Positions 19,690 through 31,310 of a stretch of 64,000 nucleotides of DNA are shown piece after piece. Source of the DNA: Aspidiotus rigidus (Eukaryota; Arthropoda; Insecta; Hemiptera; Diaspididae). The DNA is taken from the NCBI GenBank assembly GCA_035079385.1, contig JAVHKY010000082.1, positions 744,001 through 808,000 of the forward strand, read 5' to 3'. The translations under genes and the position numbers were made by a program. The number at the start of each line of letters is the position of its first letter. Position 1 is the first letter of the stretch. The notes beneath the pieces are model-generated. The model had not been told where the DNA came from. It did not search any database and worked only from the letters and a program-made list of their open reading frames with translations.

Positions 19690-20033
19690 TTTTTCGGTTC
19701 ACATGAATAAAAATGCAAACGCGAGATGATTTATAATTAAAATTTTAACTTTTTTATTAGAGCATCATAACATTGCATTGTTAATGGAAACACTCATAGA
19801 ATAACGAAATTGTAATTTTCTTACAATTTATGAACACAAGGAAAAATTCGAGTGTTGTATTTGAAATTATTAAAAGATCATTTTCGTCCGCGATCGCCAA
19901 AATGTTCGGCGCGTACAGAATACGCGCGTGCGCGCAACCTAACTCTTCGGGCTCTAAAGTAGAAAAACGCGTCTTCGCGTCCTACAACGAAGTACTAAAG
20001 GAACGTGTTTTTATTCATGTGAACCGAAAAAAT
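19690..20033. mobile_element. Small palindromic TIR element nested in the Tigger
   Basis: Arms of ~22 bp: TTTTTCGGTTCACATGAATA at 19690 and the complement TATTCATGTGAACCGAAAAA ending at ~20033. The interior of ~300 bp has no domain, and the 78-codon frame inside is not recognised. It is probably a MITE inserted in the transposon. No clear target duplication was seen. Confidence 0.5.
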
Positions 20034-20149
20034 TATAATTTTCGACTCAAAATTTGTTCATTCTGAAGTTCCCCGTATATAGTGCGTACCCGCATTTAGT
20101 GCGAATTTTGTTCGCTCCCTTCGATCGCACAGTAACGAGGTTTTACTTA

Positions 20150-23100
20150 TTTTGTATTTAGACGAAGCACGGACGCGTTTGAACTAGAGCGGTGCGGTAT
20201 TTAAATGTATCTCACAAAATATTACCGACTTTCTCAAACGGTTTACCAGTACCTACTTCGGTGGTACATATACGTATTTCGTATTTTTGTACTTTGGTTT
20301 GGGGCAGTACCGACCGGTACATCGAGTCGATAAAATAAATATATATAATAAAATCGTACACGGCGACGCGACAAAAAACGCCGGATAAAGTTTTGTAATC
20401 ATATTATACAAAGGCTGATGCAGAGAGGAGTTTAAGCGTATACAAATGAAATTCGGGTTCGACACCAAAACTACCTATCAAACGCGCTCAAACACACACA
20501 CACACACATTTGGACACATATGTAATATATTATAAACGCGTATAGACACATTCTTCGATTTTGAAACGATCATAGATTATAAGACGTATTTAAACAGGTA
20601 CAAAGATAAGTGCTTTTGCTTGTCGCAGGCGAACGTTTGGCCACAAACATACAGTATTTGTAACACGCATCCCATATCCACGGCCCGCTCGCTGTCCCAG
20701 CATTATATGTCGTATCCGACTTTTAATTCAACGCGAGCCAATCAATCCTGCCAACTTTATGCCACCCTATTTGCGTGCCTTCGTTTTTTATTCCGTCAAT
20801 TAATTAATTATACTATACTGATGGTATTTTACTCCTTTTAGATCTCGCGACTTTCCAGACGGTCTCCCATTTTTTCCTCCACCTTTTCTCCCTCTGTCTC
20901 TCTTCTCTTCTCTTCTCTTCCTCTCTTTTTTTTTTCATTTTCTATTTTTTTTTTTTTTGTTCGTATATAAAATAAGGTATTTTATTTGCAAAGCATATTG
21001 TACGTTATCAAATACTCGACGAGTGGTGTATGTGCCCAAAAAATTGTTGTACACACTTTTTTCCTCTTTGAACTATTTAATAACAACACGATTGTACGAG
21101 TATGTGCGAAGGTATACCTTGCTGTGCAGATACCGATGAACATATAATCAATCTGCAACGTGCGTAAATACCTATGCTGTAGATATAGGTACTCATCAGG
21201 ATACAGTAATTTCTGAAGCTAGTAATTTAGGTTTTTGAATTGATGAAAATTTATAATCACACAATCATTCGACGAAGTTTACGTGTATATCTTTTTAATA
21301 GATGTTAGCGCATCAGAAATATTAGGCACTTACGCGGATACAAAAGTTGGTTGTTATACGTTCCTCTCGACCTGATATACCTTCGTAAATATGATTAGAG
21401 ATTGCTTGAAATTGAACAACAGCTACTTGAGTTTTCATATTGTTTTTCCGTTGTATCTCTCTCAAGCGTCCGTATACTCTCAACGCATAGCGTCGGTATT
21501 TGCGCGAATTTGAAAAGCTCATAATACGAATATATACGTGCGCTAACAGGGAGGAGTTGAACATAATACGTATGCAGTTGCGTAAACTTCTGGCTTTGAC
21601 TATACGGTGAGGCAGAAAGGTGTGACCAGTTAATTGGGAGTTTTCGCTAAATCTGTTGTAGCGCGAAAACGCAAAACGTTAGACGTATAGTTCAAATGTA
21701 CGAATTTTGTATCTTGTCATGATCCAAGAACCATCGGCATACCGCACTACGCTAAATTTAACTGCTTCCGCTCTGTCGAAGGATGAGCATTGTTCCTATG
21801 TTCGGGAGTGTAAGAAAAGAAAGCTACGAAGATCGGAGGTCTCCAAACTCACAGTTCCACCTGGAAATTCAACATCCCCGGACAGGGCGTGGTTACCTTG
21901 CTTCAATCCTCAGGGTGGACCTGCCTCAATACGGACAGACCAAAACTCCCCTACACGATTGCCACCAAGCAAGGCGCAGTACACACTAATGCTACTAACT
22001 CACACGACCGGCTAGCTCGCGGTAGTAGAGCATGGCCAGTTCAGGGACGTGAAATCACCAGGATGGACATGTGTACAGAAAAATTTAGGCTAGACAGGGT
22101 TAGATTTCTCAGTAATCTTAGGACGAATAATCGAATAAAATTCCGACACATTGACGAGAGGTATCAATTAGAGGCAAACGAGATGAGAAATATCACCACA
22201 CTCCCGACCCAAACACCAAGAGAAAAAAACTAAAAAACAAAAAAACGATCAAATTTTCCTCTCTCCCCTTCCCTTACATCTGAGTGAGTGTCAAGGCACC
22301 ACGCTTCGAAATACGAAGACTGCATCCCGTCTAAAAATTCATCTCCGTTCTCGGTTCCCTCCTATAATTTTACACCATCATTACAATAAGACAAAATTTC
22401 ATCCGGAATCTCTTGTCGGTTTCATATCGCTCCGGATGTGCTCTTCGTTAAGGCTAGTGATAACGACTCCCACTCGGTGTTATTGAGTAATTTGTAATAA
22501 TTAACACTAATCTGAAATACGAAATACTTACTTATTTATTAAAATAAGGGTGCTTCTGGATTAATACGTCTAGAAAAATTTTAAGAATCTTCCCGTCGCT
22601 ACCACAGAAAACCGTGCAGTGATTGAACGAAGCACGTGGTGATACGACTCCGGATTGATGGAAGGTGTTATCTTATACAGCACAACCGATAAATTGGTGA
22701 AGACTCCGGAACGAAACAACGAATCAGCTGGTCGAGAAGAGAATTTCTACTATGGATTTAATTAGGAAAATTCTATTTTTTGGAAATTAAAATTCTTTTA
22801 AATTTAGGTAACTTGACTGGTCTAAGACCGTATACGAGCAGAATTTACTTTTTTCTGACGAACTCGAAAATCGTGCAGGCTATGCTAGCTATATAATCAA
22901 ACTGCTTCATTCAACCACCACCCGGTCCGTCGGCGATAGCGGCGAGAGATATATGGGAAAATCCCATAGTAGTGCGTACAGCGATAGTACAAATCTGGTT
23001 TATCACAGGAGAAAAGTGAGCGATTTCTCAAGGAATATGAAGTTAGCAACACGAGCCGGAGGCGAGGGTTGATATTCGCACTGAGTTTAGAAATCGCCTT

Positions 23101-23400
23101 TTCCGCTGTGTTGCACATAACGTTTTTCTTTACATAATATGTGATGAAAAAGCGTAGGCCTAGTAGTAAACCATAAAAATGCAATCATCATTTTTCTACA
23201 TCTGTACAATAATAATTGGGAAGTTTTATTGTAGAATTGTAAAAGAGTAAGTGCAAGTTTGAAATGGGTAGGTCATTTATTCTTCTAATAATATTATATC
23301 ATATTAGTGAAAAACAGAAGAATTAAAAAAAAAAAAAAATCACGGTAACTTCAAAAAACAAAAAGTCAGAGTCTTCGAATCATGAAGACTAAATACGAAA
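20150..23400. other. Unique-looking DNA without a recognised gene
   Basis: Contains a pyrimidine-rich tract (20870-20960), a short (CA)n (20492-20508) and several short frames without domains. Among these are overlapping frames at 21707-22233 with ordinary composition but no recognisable family. A weak inverted repeat joins 23010-23030 and 23085-23103. A host exon cannot be excluded, but none is supported. Confidence 0.4.
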
Positions 23401-25200
23401 ATAATGAGAATGACAATAAGTTATTAGTAAGAGCTACATATTCGGATTCAGCGTAGATAATGCTACTATGCTCTCGTCTGTTTTATCATTGTGAAATGTA
23501 CTACGTTACCAAATACACAAATTAGATAGACACTGGCGCTGGTAGACTTACATTTGAGATCCACAGCCCAACATGCATCACAGTAGGCATCAAGAGGTTT
23601 TGAGTTAGTGTTAGTGTGATGGACCAAAGTTTGGTTCTCTGTCGTGACAAGATACTTCAAAACACAAATCAGGTACTTTTAGGTTTCTTCAGCTACAGAC
23701 AGAGTAAATTGGCTCAACATGTTCACAGGGAAATTGATGTTGGGGTGGCTGGCTTCTTTCCATTATGCAGTTTAGTAAATAAAGTTATTTCTGAAATTTT
23801 GAAACACCTTTATTTTCTTTCCCATTTAACCTACTTGGGTCTAGTTGTAACTCCATTGGTGTTGACTGCGGTTTTGCAGTTAAGGCGTATTTTTCTATGT
23901 ACAAGTATTCTGCTTGGTCTATCTCGATTCTGCCAGGACCGATTTTCAGGTGCAGATTGATGAAGTGATATCTTCTGAAGTCTTAATAACAGAAAACTTC
24001 TTCAGATGCTCAAGCAGGTTCTTTATGAAATCCAACCTTGTTCCTGCAAATAAAAAAATGGTCAAGATACATGATTGGAAACGGTGTGCGAGATTTTGTA
24101 TATGAACACTGTTCTACCTTTGATTTTCAGAAACCATATTACATTAGAACTTTAATGTTATTTAGTTGTGTATCAGCTGAGAGGAGCTTGTTTCAAGCCT
24201 TACCGGGCTTTCTTCGATTTCGAGACTCATTTCTCTCCCCTATCCATTCAATAACCTTTGGGTGATTTGATAAAAACATCTTCGTTGAGGTCGCAATCCA
24301 GAAACGGGCTGACCCCAGAAACACTGTTAAATATCAGTTGATACTAACTTTATACCATAATAACCAGCTTACAGATGGACAAGTTTGAATGAGTGTTATT
24401 CCTGCTACCGGTGGTACAATTTATCAGGTTTGTCACACTTAAATCCTCAAACTACCAGTCTAGCCTTTCCTGCCTGACCAGTTTCGGTATCTTTAAGGTG
24501 AGAGACCCACTTTGTATTGACAAGTTTTGTTCATCATTAGGAAGAGATTCCCATATTCTGTGTTTAGTAAACAATTGATCTTTTGTCTTCTGAATCAGCC
24601 CAATCTAGATCAATCCCAACAATTTCCTCATATTCTCATCCATTACTTTTTAAGGTAGGTAATGCCCTCCTTTTCTTTATCGTCATTACAAAGGAATTCT
24701 TTGGAGTTCTGTCCAGGTACAGTATTTTGTGACACATAAATTGTCTTTACCTCAGACAAAAATACTTTATGGCTTTCCTGATTAGAACAATATCCAATAA
24801 AGATTCCTACCTTTCCTTTTGCTTTAAATTTCTTCCATTTTTCTTTGGAATTTGCATGCCTACTCAAGATTCAAAAGCTATAAAAAATTTCAGGTCAACG
24901 TGAGTTTTTTTAGAAAGTAAATCAATCTGTGTTATACCTTGTATTCTTGATTTCTTCACGTGGTCAAGTATTTAGATTATTATAATTCATTGCTTTTTGC
25001 CGCATTTTCTTCACCCGTGTTTGCATTAATCAGAATTGTACCTACAGTCTTGGAAATGGTTTGCATGTCGCGTTCTATTTGTCCAGCATGCCCTGGTGCA
25101 TACTCACATATAAGCTTATGTTGCATTTTGCTATTTGAACACAGCTCTTCCAATTTTTTGTTCGTCTATTTGGTGTCGGAATCAGAACGTTCGCGTTCCA
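23400..25200 (-). pseudogene. Ty1/Copia retrotransposon pol remnant
   Basis: Read on the minus strand, the order is integrase, then RT, then RNase H, which is the Copia order. 25150-24990 has an integrase core with EYAPGHAGQIERDMQTISKT (normally GVAERxNRT). 24867-24643 has the post-core region (GKVGIFIGYCSNQESHKVFLS, normally KGIFVGY). ~23790-23700 has PDINFPVNMLSQF (RT end). 23660-23466 has the RNase H start (LDAYCDACWAVDLKCKSTS, normally D-DWAG-KSTSG). Many stops and frameshifts are present, gag, protease and LTRs were not found, and the aspartates are partly lost. It is an old, dead copy. Confidence 0.82.
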
Positions 25201-25209
25201 TAAGTTTAA

Positions 25210-25510
25210 CAGGCTACTCGTATGTGAAAAACTAGCTGGAGAGTCGAAATTTTTCTAACCCTGTCATATATGGCTCGGAGGTTGGAATTTTTTCAAGTCC
25301 CTCTTCTATCATATATGTATAGCTCGAAAATCAAAATTTTTCCACGTTTTTTGCTGGACGGCGGACGACGAACGGCAAATTTCTCAAAAAAAACTCCATG
25401 AAACAGTTTCGCTGTTAAAATTTCCACTGTTGAGCTATATGACAGGAGGGGGACTTAAAAAAACTTCAGGGTCCAAGATTTATATGATAGGAGGGGGACT
25501 TGGGGCGTCC
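25210..25510 (-). repeat. Repeat R2 copy (reverse) with minisatellite units
   Basis: Units with 'tcatatatggctcggaggtt', 'ttcaagtccctcttctatca' and, in the other orientation, 'atgataggagggggacttgg' flank a middle that includes 'atgaaacagtttcgctg' (complement of the R2 start). It lies between the Copia and ZSWIM-like remnants. Confidence 0.5.
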
Positions 25511-25819
25511 CCGCTGCCATTGCAGTCCTTCAATGGCATCTAATTTTTTCGTTTTCATATCGCACCTAAAGAATACTGACCAGCTATCATTTATAAGAGA
25601 TTGACAAAAATGCACTCGTCTTCTACTTCTTGATTTTAAAAGAAACATCCAGGGCTTTTAACCGAATGAAGTACAGTACCTACGCCTAAAACGTTAAATG
25701 CAGGTACAGTGTAACTTAAGAATATTTTATTGACTATCATGTAAAATTTATAAATAACTTGTAGGAATTGAGTGTCATAGGCCTATTGAGATATTATAGG
25801 TATCAATTAGGTATCAAAA

Positions 25820-26440
25820 TCATTGTCGCATTGAGGGCAAAATGCAGTTAACTCCCTCATCGTCATCATGACTTCCTTTGGTTGGCTGCGCGGCTTTCCT
25901 TCTTTTGACCTCTGATTTGTTACTTGAAGCGCTTTTTTGTTTCCTGTCGACACTCGTCTTATTGAACGATAGTTGTTTGGTGAGACGCTTTGGACGACCC
26001 TTTGCTATAACTTTCCTATTGAACAAGAATTGAAATTGTCCATCTTGACTAGCGCCTTCAACGTCATTGGCCTCAGTGGGATTTTCAGGATGTGTTGACG
26101 ATGCTCCAAGTGTTGACGGCGCTGCAACAGTTGACAATGCTTCAAGTGTTGATGATTCTTTGAGTGTAGGCAGTGTACTAAAATGATCAAAAGTTGTCAG
26201 AATGAGTAATTCATACAGAAATGAATTTCTAGGTAGCATATCTACGAGTATAACTCTGTACCTGTGCTCTTTGAAGGTCTCTTGTATGCATGTTTGCAGA
26301 GCATTGTCACTTGATGTACATTATTAGTGGTTTACAATAAAGGGTTGGAACTGAGTACCGCAAAATTTTGGAAAAGTCTCCTTAAATTCATCGTAGTCGT
26401 CAAATACTTCACCTACTTTCATACACTTTGCTCCATCCAT
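25820..26440 (-). pseudogene. MULE/ZSWIM3-like protein remnant, N- and C-terminal parts with an intron
   Basis: On the minus strand an ATG at 26440 opens MDGAKCMKVGEVFDDYDEFK, resembling the start of ZSWIM1/3-like and FAR1/MULE-type proteins. Two in-frame TAA codons (26326-26321) follow. A GT-AG intron of 84 bp (26261-26178: donor CAG|GTACAG, acceptor TTTTAG|T) then leads to a Ser/Thr-rich stretch and the basic block KGRPKR...FNKTSVDRK, ending at 25820. The catalytic centre is absent, so this is a deleted copy. A related C-terminal block lies at 28707-29213. Naming the family is inference from short motifs. Confidence 0.45.
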
Positions 26441-26523
26441 TATCTCATATGAAGATGACGAGAGTTCAAAAAGTGTAATTGTAGAAAAGATAATAAAATT
26501 CAAGTTTTTTCACGGTTCTGCCG

Positions 26524-27060
26524 TCGCGTCGTTTATTGATTAATAAAGATCTATGACCGACGCGACGTTTCGTTATAACGTACACCATCTTCGGGGTCTC
26601 GGAACAATAATTATACTGAAAAAGTACGTAACAAAAACTCAACTAAGTACAGTTAGGAGACCAAGGATGGATGTGAGTGCGAAGATGACGAGTTCTATCG
26701 ATGACAGGTAGATATGTACGACTAATACCATCAACATCCGTTTTAAAATTTACAGTACCATTTCTTTTCATAATTTCTATACATTCTCTTATTCTTCTTC
26801 TCTTCTCATTAAGCTCGAAACACAACACAGAAGCATTATCGAAAGTAAACAGGTGTGCTCACACAGGGCGGTATTTTTACGTTGCTTGTTAACGTCCCTC
26901 TTGTATTGATTAAGCCTACTCTCGAGCCATTGCACAGTCTCCTCCACATAACTGCGGTTACAATTAATGCAAGGAACACTGTACACCAGCCCGGAGAGTT
27001 TACCTTGAGGTACTTCATCCTTAACTTTCGAAAAATACTATACAATAAGATTACATAGCC
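26524..27060 (-). pseudogene. Penelope-like element fragment P4 (divergent lineage)
   Basis: The minus strand encodes, in three frames, KYLKVNSPG (27010), the GIY-YIG core MYSVPCINCNRSYVEETVQW with RLNQYKRDV and ALCEHTC (26986-26870), and the C-terminal region ending ISRTYLPVIDRTRH (26828-26643). It is clearly GIY-YIG of the PLE type but distant from P1-P3. The 3' side (26524-26600) has a 10-bp perfect palindrome (CGTCGCGTCG / CGACGCGACG) and 'cccgaagatgg', a PLE-style terminal motif. RT is not recognisable. The copy is frameshifted and dead. Confidence 0.75.
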
Positions 27061-27735
27061 ACTGAAGGTGACTTTGGTGGAAGAATTATTGGCACTCCTA
27101 GTGTTATGATTGAAAAATATCTCGAAGGCCTTAATATCTCTTACGTAACACGGTTAGAAACGGATATTTCTTCATTATTTGTATGACTTGTAGCGTTAAT
27201 TAATGTAAAAAGAATAATTACTTTACATTATCATCTACAATACGAAAATTACCTGCTTGATTTCAGTTTGATTATCTCCTATATTAATTTTCTATTTCAT
27301 TATTTTCTTTTGTTTTATGTTACATTGTCGTGTTTCTTTCGATTTTTGCTACTGTGACAATTTACAATATTTGATTGCATCGCAGGACCCCGCTTCCGTA
27401 AGTAATGATCTAGTTGTACGATATCATGTATTTACGTGTCTGTTTGTATGATGTCTAATGCTAAGAAGGTTTCTCGTCGTCTACAACGGACAAGGAACTT
27501 TGAAAGCAGAAATGAGTGAAAGGAAAGCTCATACCAAAATGTGAAGGGCTTCCATGGGAAAGCAAAAAATCGTTTTCTCAATTTGCTTACAACAATTACT
27601 TATAATATGAGTAGTAGTAATAACAAAAACTCGACTATATGCAATGGTCCATACTCAGCTGAATTATTCAGAGAGTAGTCAGTGACCACAAATGATGAGA
27701 AATGGTCGAGACTATTAAGAAATAGAGGTAAGTTG
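27061..27735. other. No recognised feature
   Basis: AT-rich DNA. Some of 27061-27160 could be decayed PLE linker, but I cannot read a motif with confidence. Confidence 0.45.
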
Positions 27736-27990
27736 GGGACATGGAGTTATTATAGGGGCCATTATTTTTCTTGTTTTATATCAATGACTCGACGTTAAGG
27801 ACCAAATGCTCTATCATCTTGCTATGTTATGCTGATGATAATATAAAGCTTCATAAATCTAGATCAACGGGAAGTGACTCAAAGCATTTACAAAAGGATC
27901 TGTCCTTTTCAAAAATGGAGTGAGATAAATTATCTACCATTCGTTGTTAAAAAACATTTTTTAAAATCAGTTTGACGAGGAAAGTTGACG
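27736..27990 (+). pseudogene. LINE reverse transcriptase scrap with YADD box
   Basis: Several frames give VIGAIIFLVLYINDSTLRT (normally GSvLGPlLFlLyINDl), then CYADDNIKLHKS (the YADD catalytic box, ~27825), then LQKDLSFSKMEW and NYLPFVV. This is the palm and start of the thumb of a Jockey-type RT, similar in layout to the RT at 48085-49411. Both ends are missing and there are at least two frameshifts. Confidence 0.75.
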
Positions 27991-28187
27991 AAAAAAAACT
28001 CACGCAGCAGCGTAAGCATCACCGACTTTTCAATAATTTGCTATAAAAAAATTTACACATGCCCCCCATATCTAAACTTCATTGTTTCTTAGTTAGGAGC
28101 TGATTGTGATAATAATAATGTAAGGTATTCCACTTACTCTTCTATTGTTCAATTCATTTCTAATATCTTTACATATATATAAGGATA

Positions 28188-28318
28188 CCTGGAATTTTTT
28201 TATTAGTCTCAGGATGATCTAGGACCTCTAAAACGTCGAGAAAATTCTTTCCCGGGCTTCGCCGTCACAATTGTGTCGGGAGTAATACCTGACTTTTCGT
28301 TCGAAAAGTCGGTAAAAT
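28188..28318 (-). repeat. Repeat R1, left half (reverse)
   Basis: Reverse complement of the block at 329-475, ending in the hairpin CTTTTCGTTCGAAAAG and GTCGGTAAAA at about 28318. It is preceded by 'ttccacttactcttctattg', which matches the DNA just before P2 at 2815-2842. Confidence 0.6.
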
Positions 28319-28429
28319 ATCTTGAACCTGCTTAATGAATGGGTAGATTGTGTCGGAGAATAATTTAGTGAGAGACCTGATGGGTATCATGGATGAAAAA
28401 AATGACTTTGCGTACGTAGATAAGTTTGT

Positions 28430-28620
28430 TAACAGGAAACCTGTTTTATCGGGGGTTATATTGGAAAAAATTTCCGCCGCCCGCCCGGCCGGCCCACAAC
28501 TCTACTTCTGTCATATGTAGCTTGGAAGTAAACATTTTTCCAAATCCCTATAATATAGCTCGGAAGTCGAAATCTTATTTCTGAGTCCCAATCCTATTAT
28601 ATAAGGTCAGCGTTATTTCT
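28430..28620 (+). repeat. Repeat R2, left part
   Basis: Starts 'acaggaaacctgttttatcg' and includes minisatellite units ('ctgtcatatgtagcttgg'). The rest of R2 lies at 29340-29680, on the far side of a TIR-bounded insertion. Confidence 0.5.
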
Positions 28621-29280
28621 AGATACAGTATCTACGCGGGAAAACGGTATTTGTAGATACATTACCTATGGCTGGTAAAATCCAAGCAAATTCCAGGAAA
28701 CAGGACTCATGGACAATTTGCTGACAACAATCCGTCGACATAAGGTTTGTCATCGCTGCTAAATTGTAAGGCGCATATGGGACACGAGAAATCTTCTGAC
28801 GAAAGGCGTGGTCTTTTGTCGTTGGCTTTCTGCTCTCCCTTTGCAGAACGTTTCTTCCTGTTGCGATCCGGAGCTTTTTGATCAGCGCTTGTCTTGTTGA
28901 ACGAGCATAATTGCCTCTCAGCCCGTTTTGGTCGACCACGAGCTTTCAGTTTTGCACGAAATGTAAAGCTTTCAAACTTGCTCTTGGGCGCTATTTCACA
29001 GGAAAGTGAATAATCTGTTGAGGCGCTGGGACTCGCTTGACTATTCTCATCCTCTTTTTTGTGGCACTGACTTTCTACTGCTTCTCGTGTATCAATATTG
29101 TCCCCTACTCGTACCAGCTTAGCCACCTTCTTCGTGGCTGTCAAGTAGCCTATGAATTGTCCTGTTCCGTGGCACAAAGCCAGCCTGGCAATTCCCATAA
29201 CAACTGGTAACATCGAGTTGTATTTTTCCCTGCTATTTAATATTCTTTCAGATTGGTCATTAACATCACAAACGAATAGA
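28619..29280 (-). pseudogene. ZSWIM3/MULE-like protein, C-terminal region with Cys-rich end
   Basis: The minus-strand frame includes SREKYNSMLPVVMGIARLAL (29235-29180), a linker, the basic block ARGRPKRAERQLCSFNKTS and a terminal FSCPICALQFSSDD. A frameshift near 28720 moves the rest (CCQQIVHESCFLEF) to another frame. CPIC...C...HxxC suggests a small zinc finger at the C-terminus. The GRPKR/FNKTS block is shared with 25820-26440. N-terminal and catalytic parts are missing. The protein family is inferred, not certain. Confidence 0.5.
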
Positions 29281-29336
29281 TCACCTTCTGGGCACTCCGC
29301 TATCCGCTATATTTACTGTATCTACGAATACCGTTT
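28639..29336 (-). mobile_element. TIR-bounded element carrying a ZSWIM/MULE-like fragment
   Basis: Inverted repeats of ~24 bp: AAACGGTATTTGTAGATACA at 28642 and its complement TGTATCTACGAATACCGTTT at about 29317. The outer parts also repeat GTATCTACG. The interior is a minus-strand coding remnant. It splits repeat R2. Mutator-like elements commonly have this layout, but the catalytic domain is deleted. Exact ends and target duplication are not resolved. Confidence 0.45.
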
Positions 29337-29339
29337 CAC

Positions 29340-29680
29340 ACGTATAACCACTACGATTATATCCTATTATAAAACTCGGAAGTCAAAATTTCTCCAAGTC
29401 CAAGTATAACTAGAGAGTTTAAATGGGCGCCGTCTGGCGAAAAGCTTGGGAAAATTTCGACTCTCGAGCAATATGTGATAGGAGGGGCACTTGAAAAAAT
29501 GGGTGAGGGGGCGTATGGTGCTTGAAGTATTCCATATCTGGCTCATTGAAGGGCTAATCCAATTGGTATACAAAGCATTGCCTGTCTAGTTACTTGAAGA
29601 GGCTATCCTAATGCGGATCAGATCCATGGAACAGTTCCCTGCGTTTTTAATATAATACCGTTAAGAAGGCCGTTTTTTTT
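29340..29680 (+). repeat. Repeat R2, right part
   Basis: Contains 'tcctattataaaactcggaa', 'tatgtgataggaggggcact' and ends with 'agttccctgcgttttt...aagaaggccg', matching the R2 right edge at 7690-7735 and 43040-43078. Confidence 0.5.
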
Positions 29681-30666
29681 TTTGTTTTTTTCCGTCTTTT
29701 TTTTTGTTTTTCATTCATAATATTATGCTCTTTGAATGAACCTTTTAAGTTCCCTAGATTACTCATTCAACTTCATTAAGGAATAACATTTATCTAGCAT
29801 CCTCCAGCGAACCATCATAAGAAAATTTATTTAGATACTACATTCGCAAAAAATGTTTATTACAAATATACACTCGATGAGTTGTATAAAACTGAGGCAC
29901 AAGCGATGTGGTTGACCCCAGTGTAGCGATTGCCCGGCGAGACAGATCTTAAAACTGAGTACAAGAGTCTCAGAAGATGATAGAGCTGCTACAAATAACA
30001 CGCGGTAAAAATCAGCTTTTGCATCCCATGTTTTGGGAACTGGTCACAGTTTTGACAAAAAATGTGGTGTTTGACTCTTTCATAAGAAGAATATTGAAAG
30101 TAGACGTCGCGCCCTAGAGAGCATCGAAGCTTGAAGGCTGCATCTGATAGTATGTTTAATAGTAAACACGGATACCCCTTTTCAAACCCTCGCTAATCAG
30201 CTCTACAAACATAGACAGCGTTAGTCATGACATCTGACAACGTCCAAGACCTCTAGAAAATTCCTTAGTCAAAAGTGACGTCACGATAACCCCCTAACTC
30301 TTCATGTTAAGAAGTCTGTGAAAATGACCTAATACCACACTTCTGAGCCAATGTAATAATGGTGCCCATCTCATTATTTGTATACCAATATTTACATATA
30401 TTTATATATTATATTATTTTCCCCCTCTGTTTTCTTATTTCTTTTTCCATGTTGTTGCTTCTGGTATATAATGACGGAACTATTCATCGCGGATTGGCTG
30501 GAAACAATAACGTGCAGGGTGTAAGTATCCAAAGTTTTGTGGTATCTATTACTCTTTTGAGACATAGATTTTGAATCTCGCACAACGTCTACCTACTGTA
30601 ATTATGTGTATAATATGTAAAAGGGGGGAAGAAAGTCGATCTTTTATTTTATTTTATTTATTATTT

Positions 30667-30727
<61 letters not shown>

Positions 30728-31065
30728 CCCCCAAAATTGTAATAAATAAAAAAAAAAAAAATGCATACATGCTTGACTGAATAATCATATCTGAAAATAG
30801 ATTCAAAAATTATTATGGCATCCCGCTTTTCACATTGCAAGTTTATAGTGGAACGTTATAAATACGAGTGAGGACATGGGCCGCCTTATTTAGTCGCGTT
30901 CCGTCATCATTATCCCTATAGTCGCCCATTCAAGTGAGGAATTTGTACAATCACTGGAGCTACTTTATGTATCCCTTCATAGCGTTGAATCATCATTTTG
31001 CTATGGTATTTAGTGTAGTTACGAGTAGTTATATAGTCAGTTTCAAGTACACATATGCAGACAAG
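29681..31065. other. No gene recognised; contains microsatellite
   Basis: T-rich and unique DNA. A (CT)n run lies at about 30672-30723. Short frames here have no domains. Confidence 0.45.
30672..30723 (+). repeat. (CT)n microsatellite
   Basis: An uninterrupted CT run of ~50 bp flanked by T-rich DNA. Confidence 0.95.
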
Positions 31066-31310
31066 TAATAGTTTTATCAAAAACGCAAAAGCGGTTTTGA
31101 ACGGATCCAGCCAACCATCATCAGGTGAAGCGCGGAATAAACTGAAGATGGACGAAGAGAGTAAGAACAAGAAGTAAAAGGGGAGAAAGAAAAGAAAGGT
31201 AACCGGTGAAGATATGAAGAAGGAAGAAGTTTATTCTACAATATATGTATTGGATGAAAGAATTAAGCAGTAAGTTGATTGTACTGTTCAATAGAATGAC
31301 ATCATTCTAT
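31066..31310 (-). repeat. PLE P5 inverted terminal repeat, left
   Basis: From 'tatgcagacaagtaatagtt' through 'accatcatcaggtgaagcgc' to 'actgttcaatagaatgacat'. The reverse complement matches 32100-32335. PLEs are known to carry terminal repeats in either orientation. Here they are inverted and enclose the coding remnant. A CCTGATGATGG motif, similar to the PLE hammerhead core, lies in both arms. Confidence 0.65.

Larger units (their letters stand above)
18416..20147 (+). mobile_element. Second Tigger/pogo-family element, internally deleted
   Basis: TIRs are CAGTAAAACCTCGTTACTGT at 18416 and the complement ACAGTAACGAGGTTTTACT ending at ~20147. TA flanks both ends (18414-18415 and 20148-20149), with one terminal base missing on the right. 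Subterminal 'ttagtgcgaattttg' type repeats occur near both ends. Inside are the N-terminal DNA-binding domains and the extreme C-terminal tail of a transposase; the DDE catalytic core is deleted. A palindromic insertion (19690-20033) lies within it. It belongs to a different subfamily from the 8367 element. Confidence 0.83.

Noticed and set aside
21707..22233. Three overlapping plus-strand frames that look protein-like
   Set aside because: They use three different frames over the same DNA and none matches a family that I recognise; kept only as an unassigned stretch.
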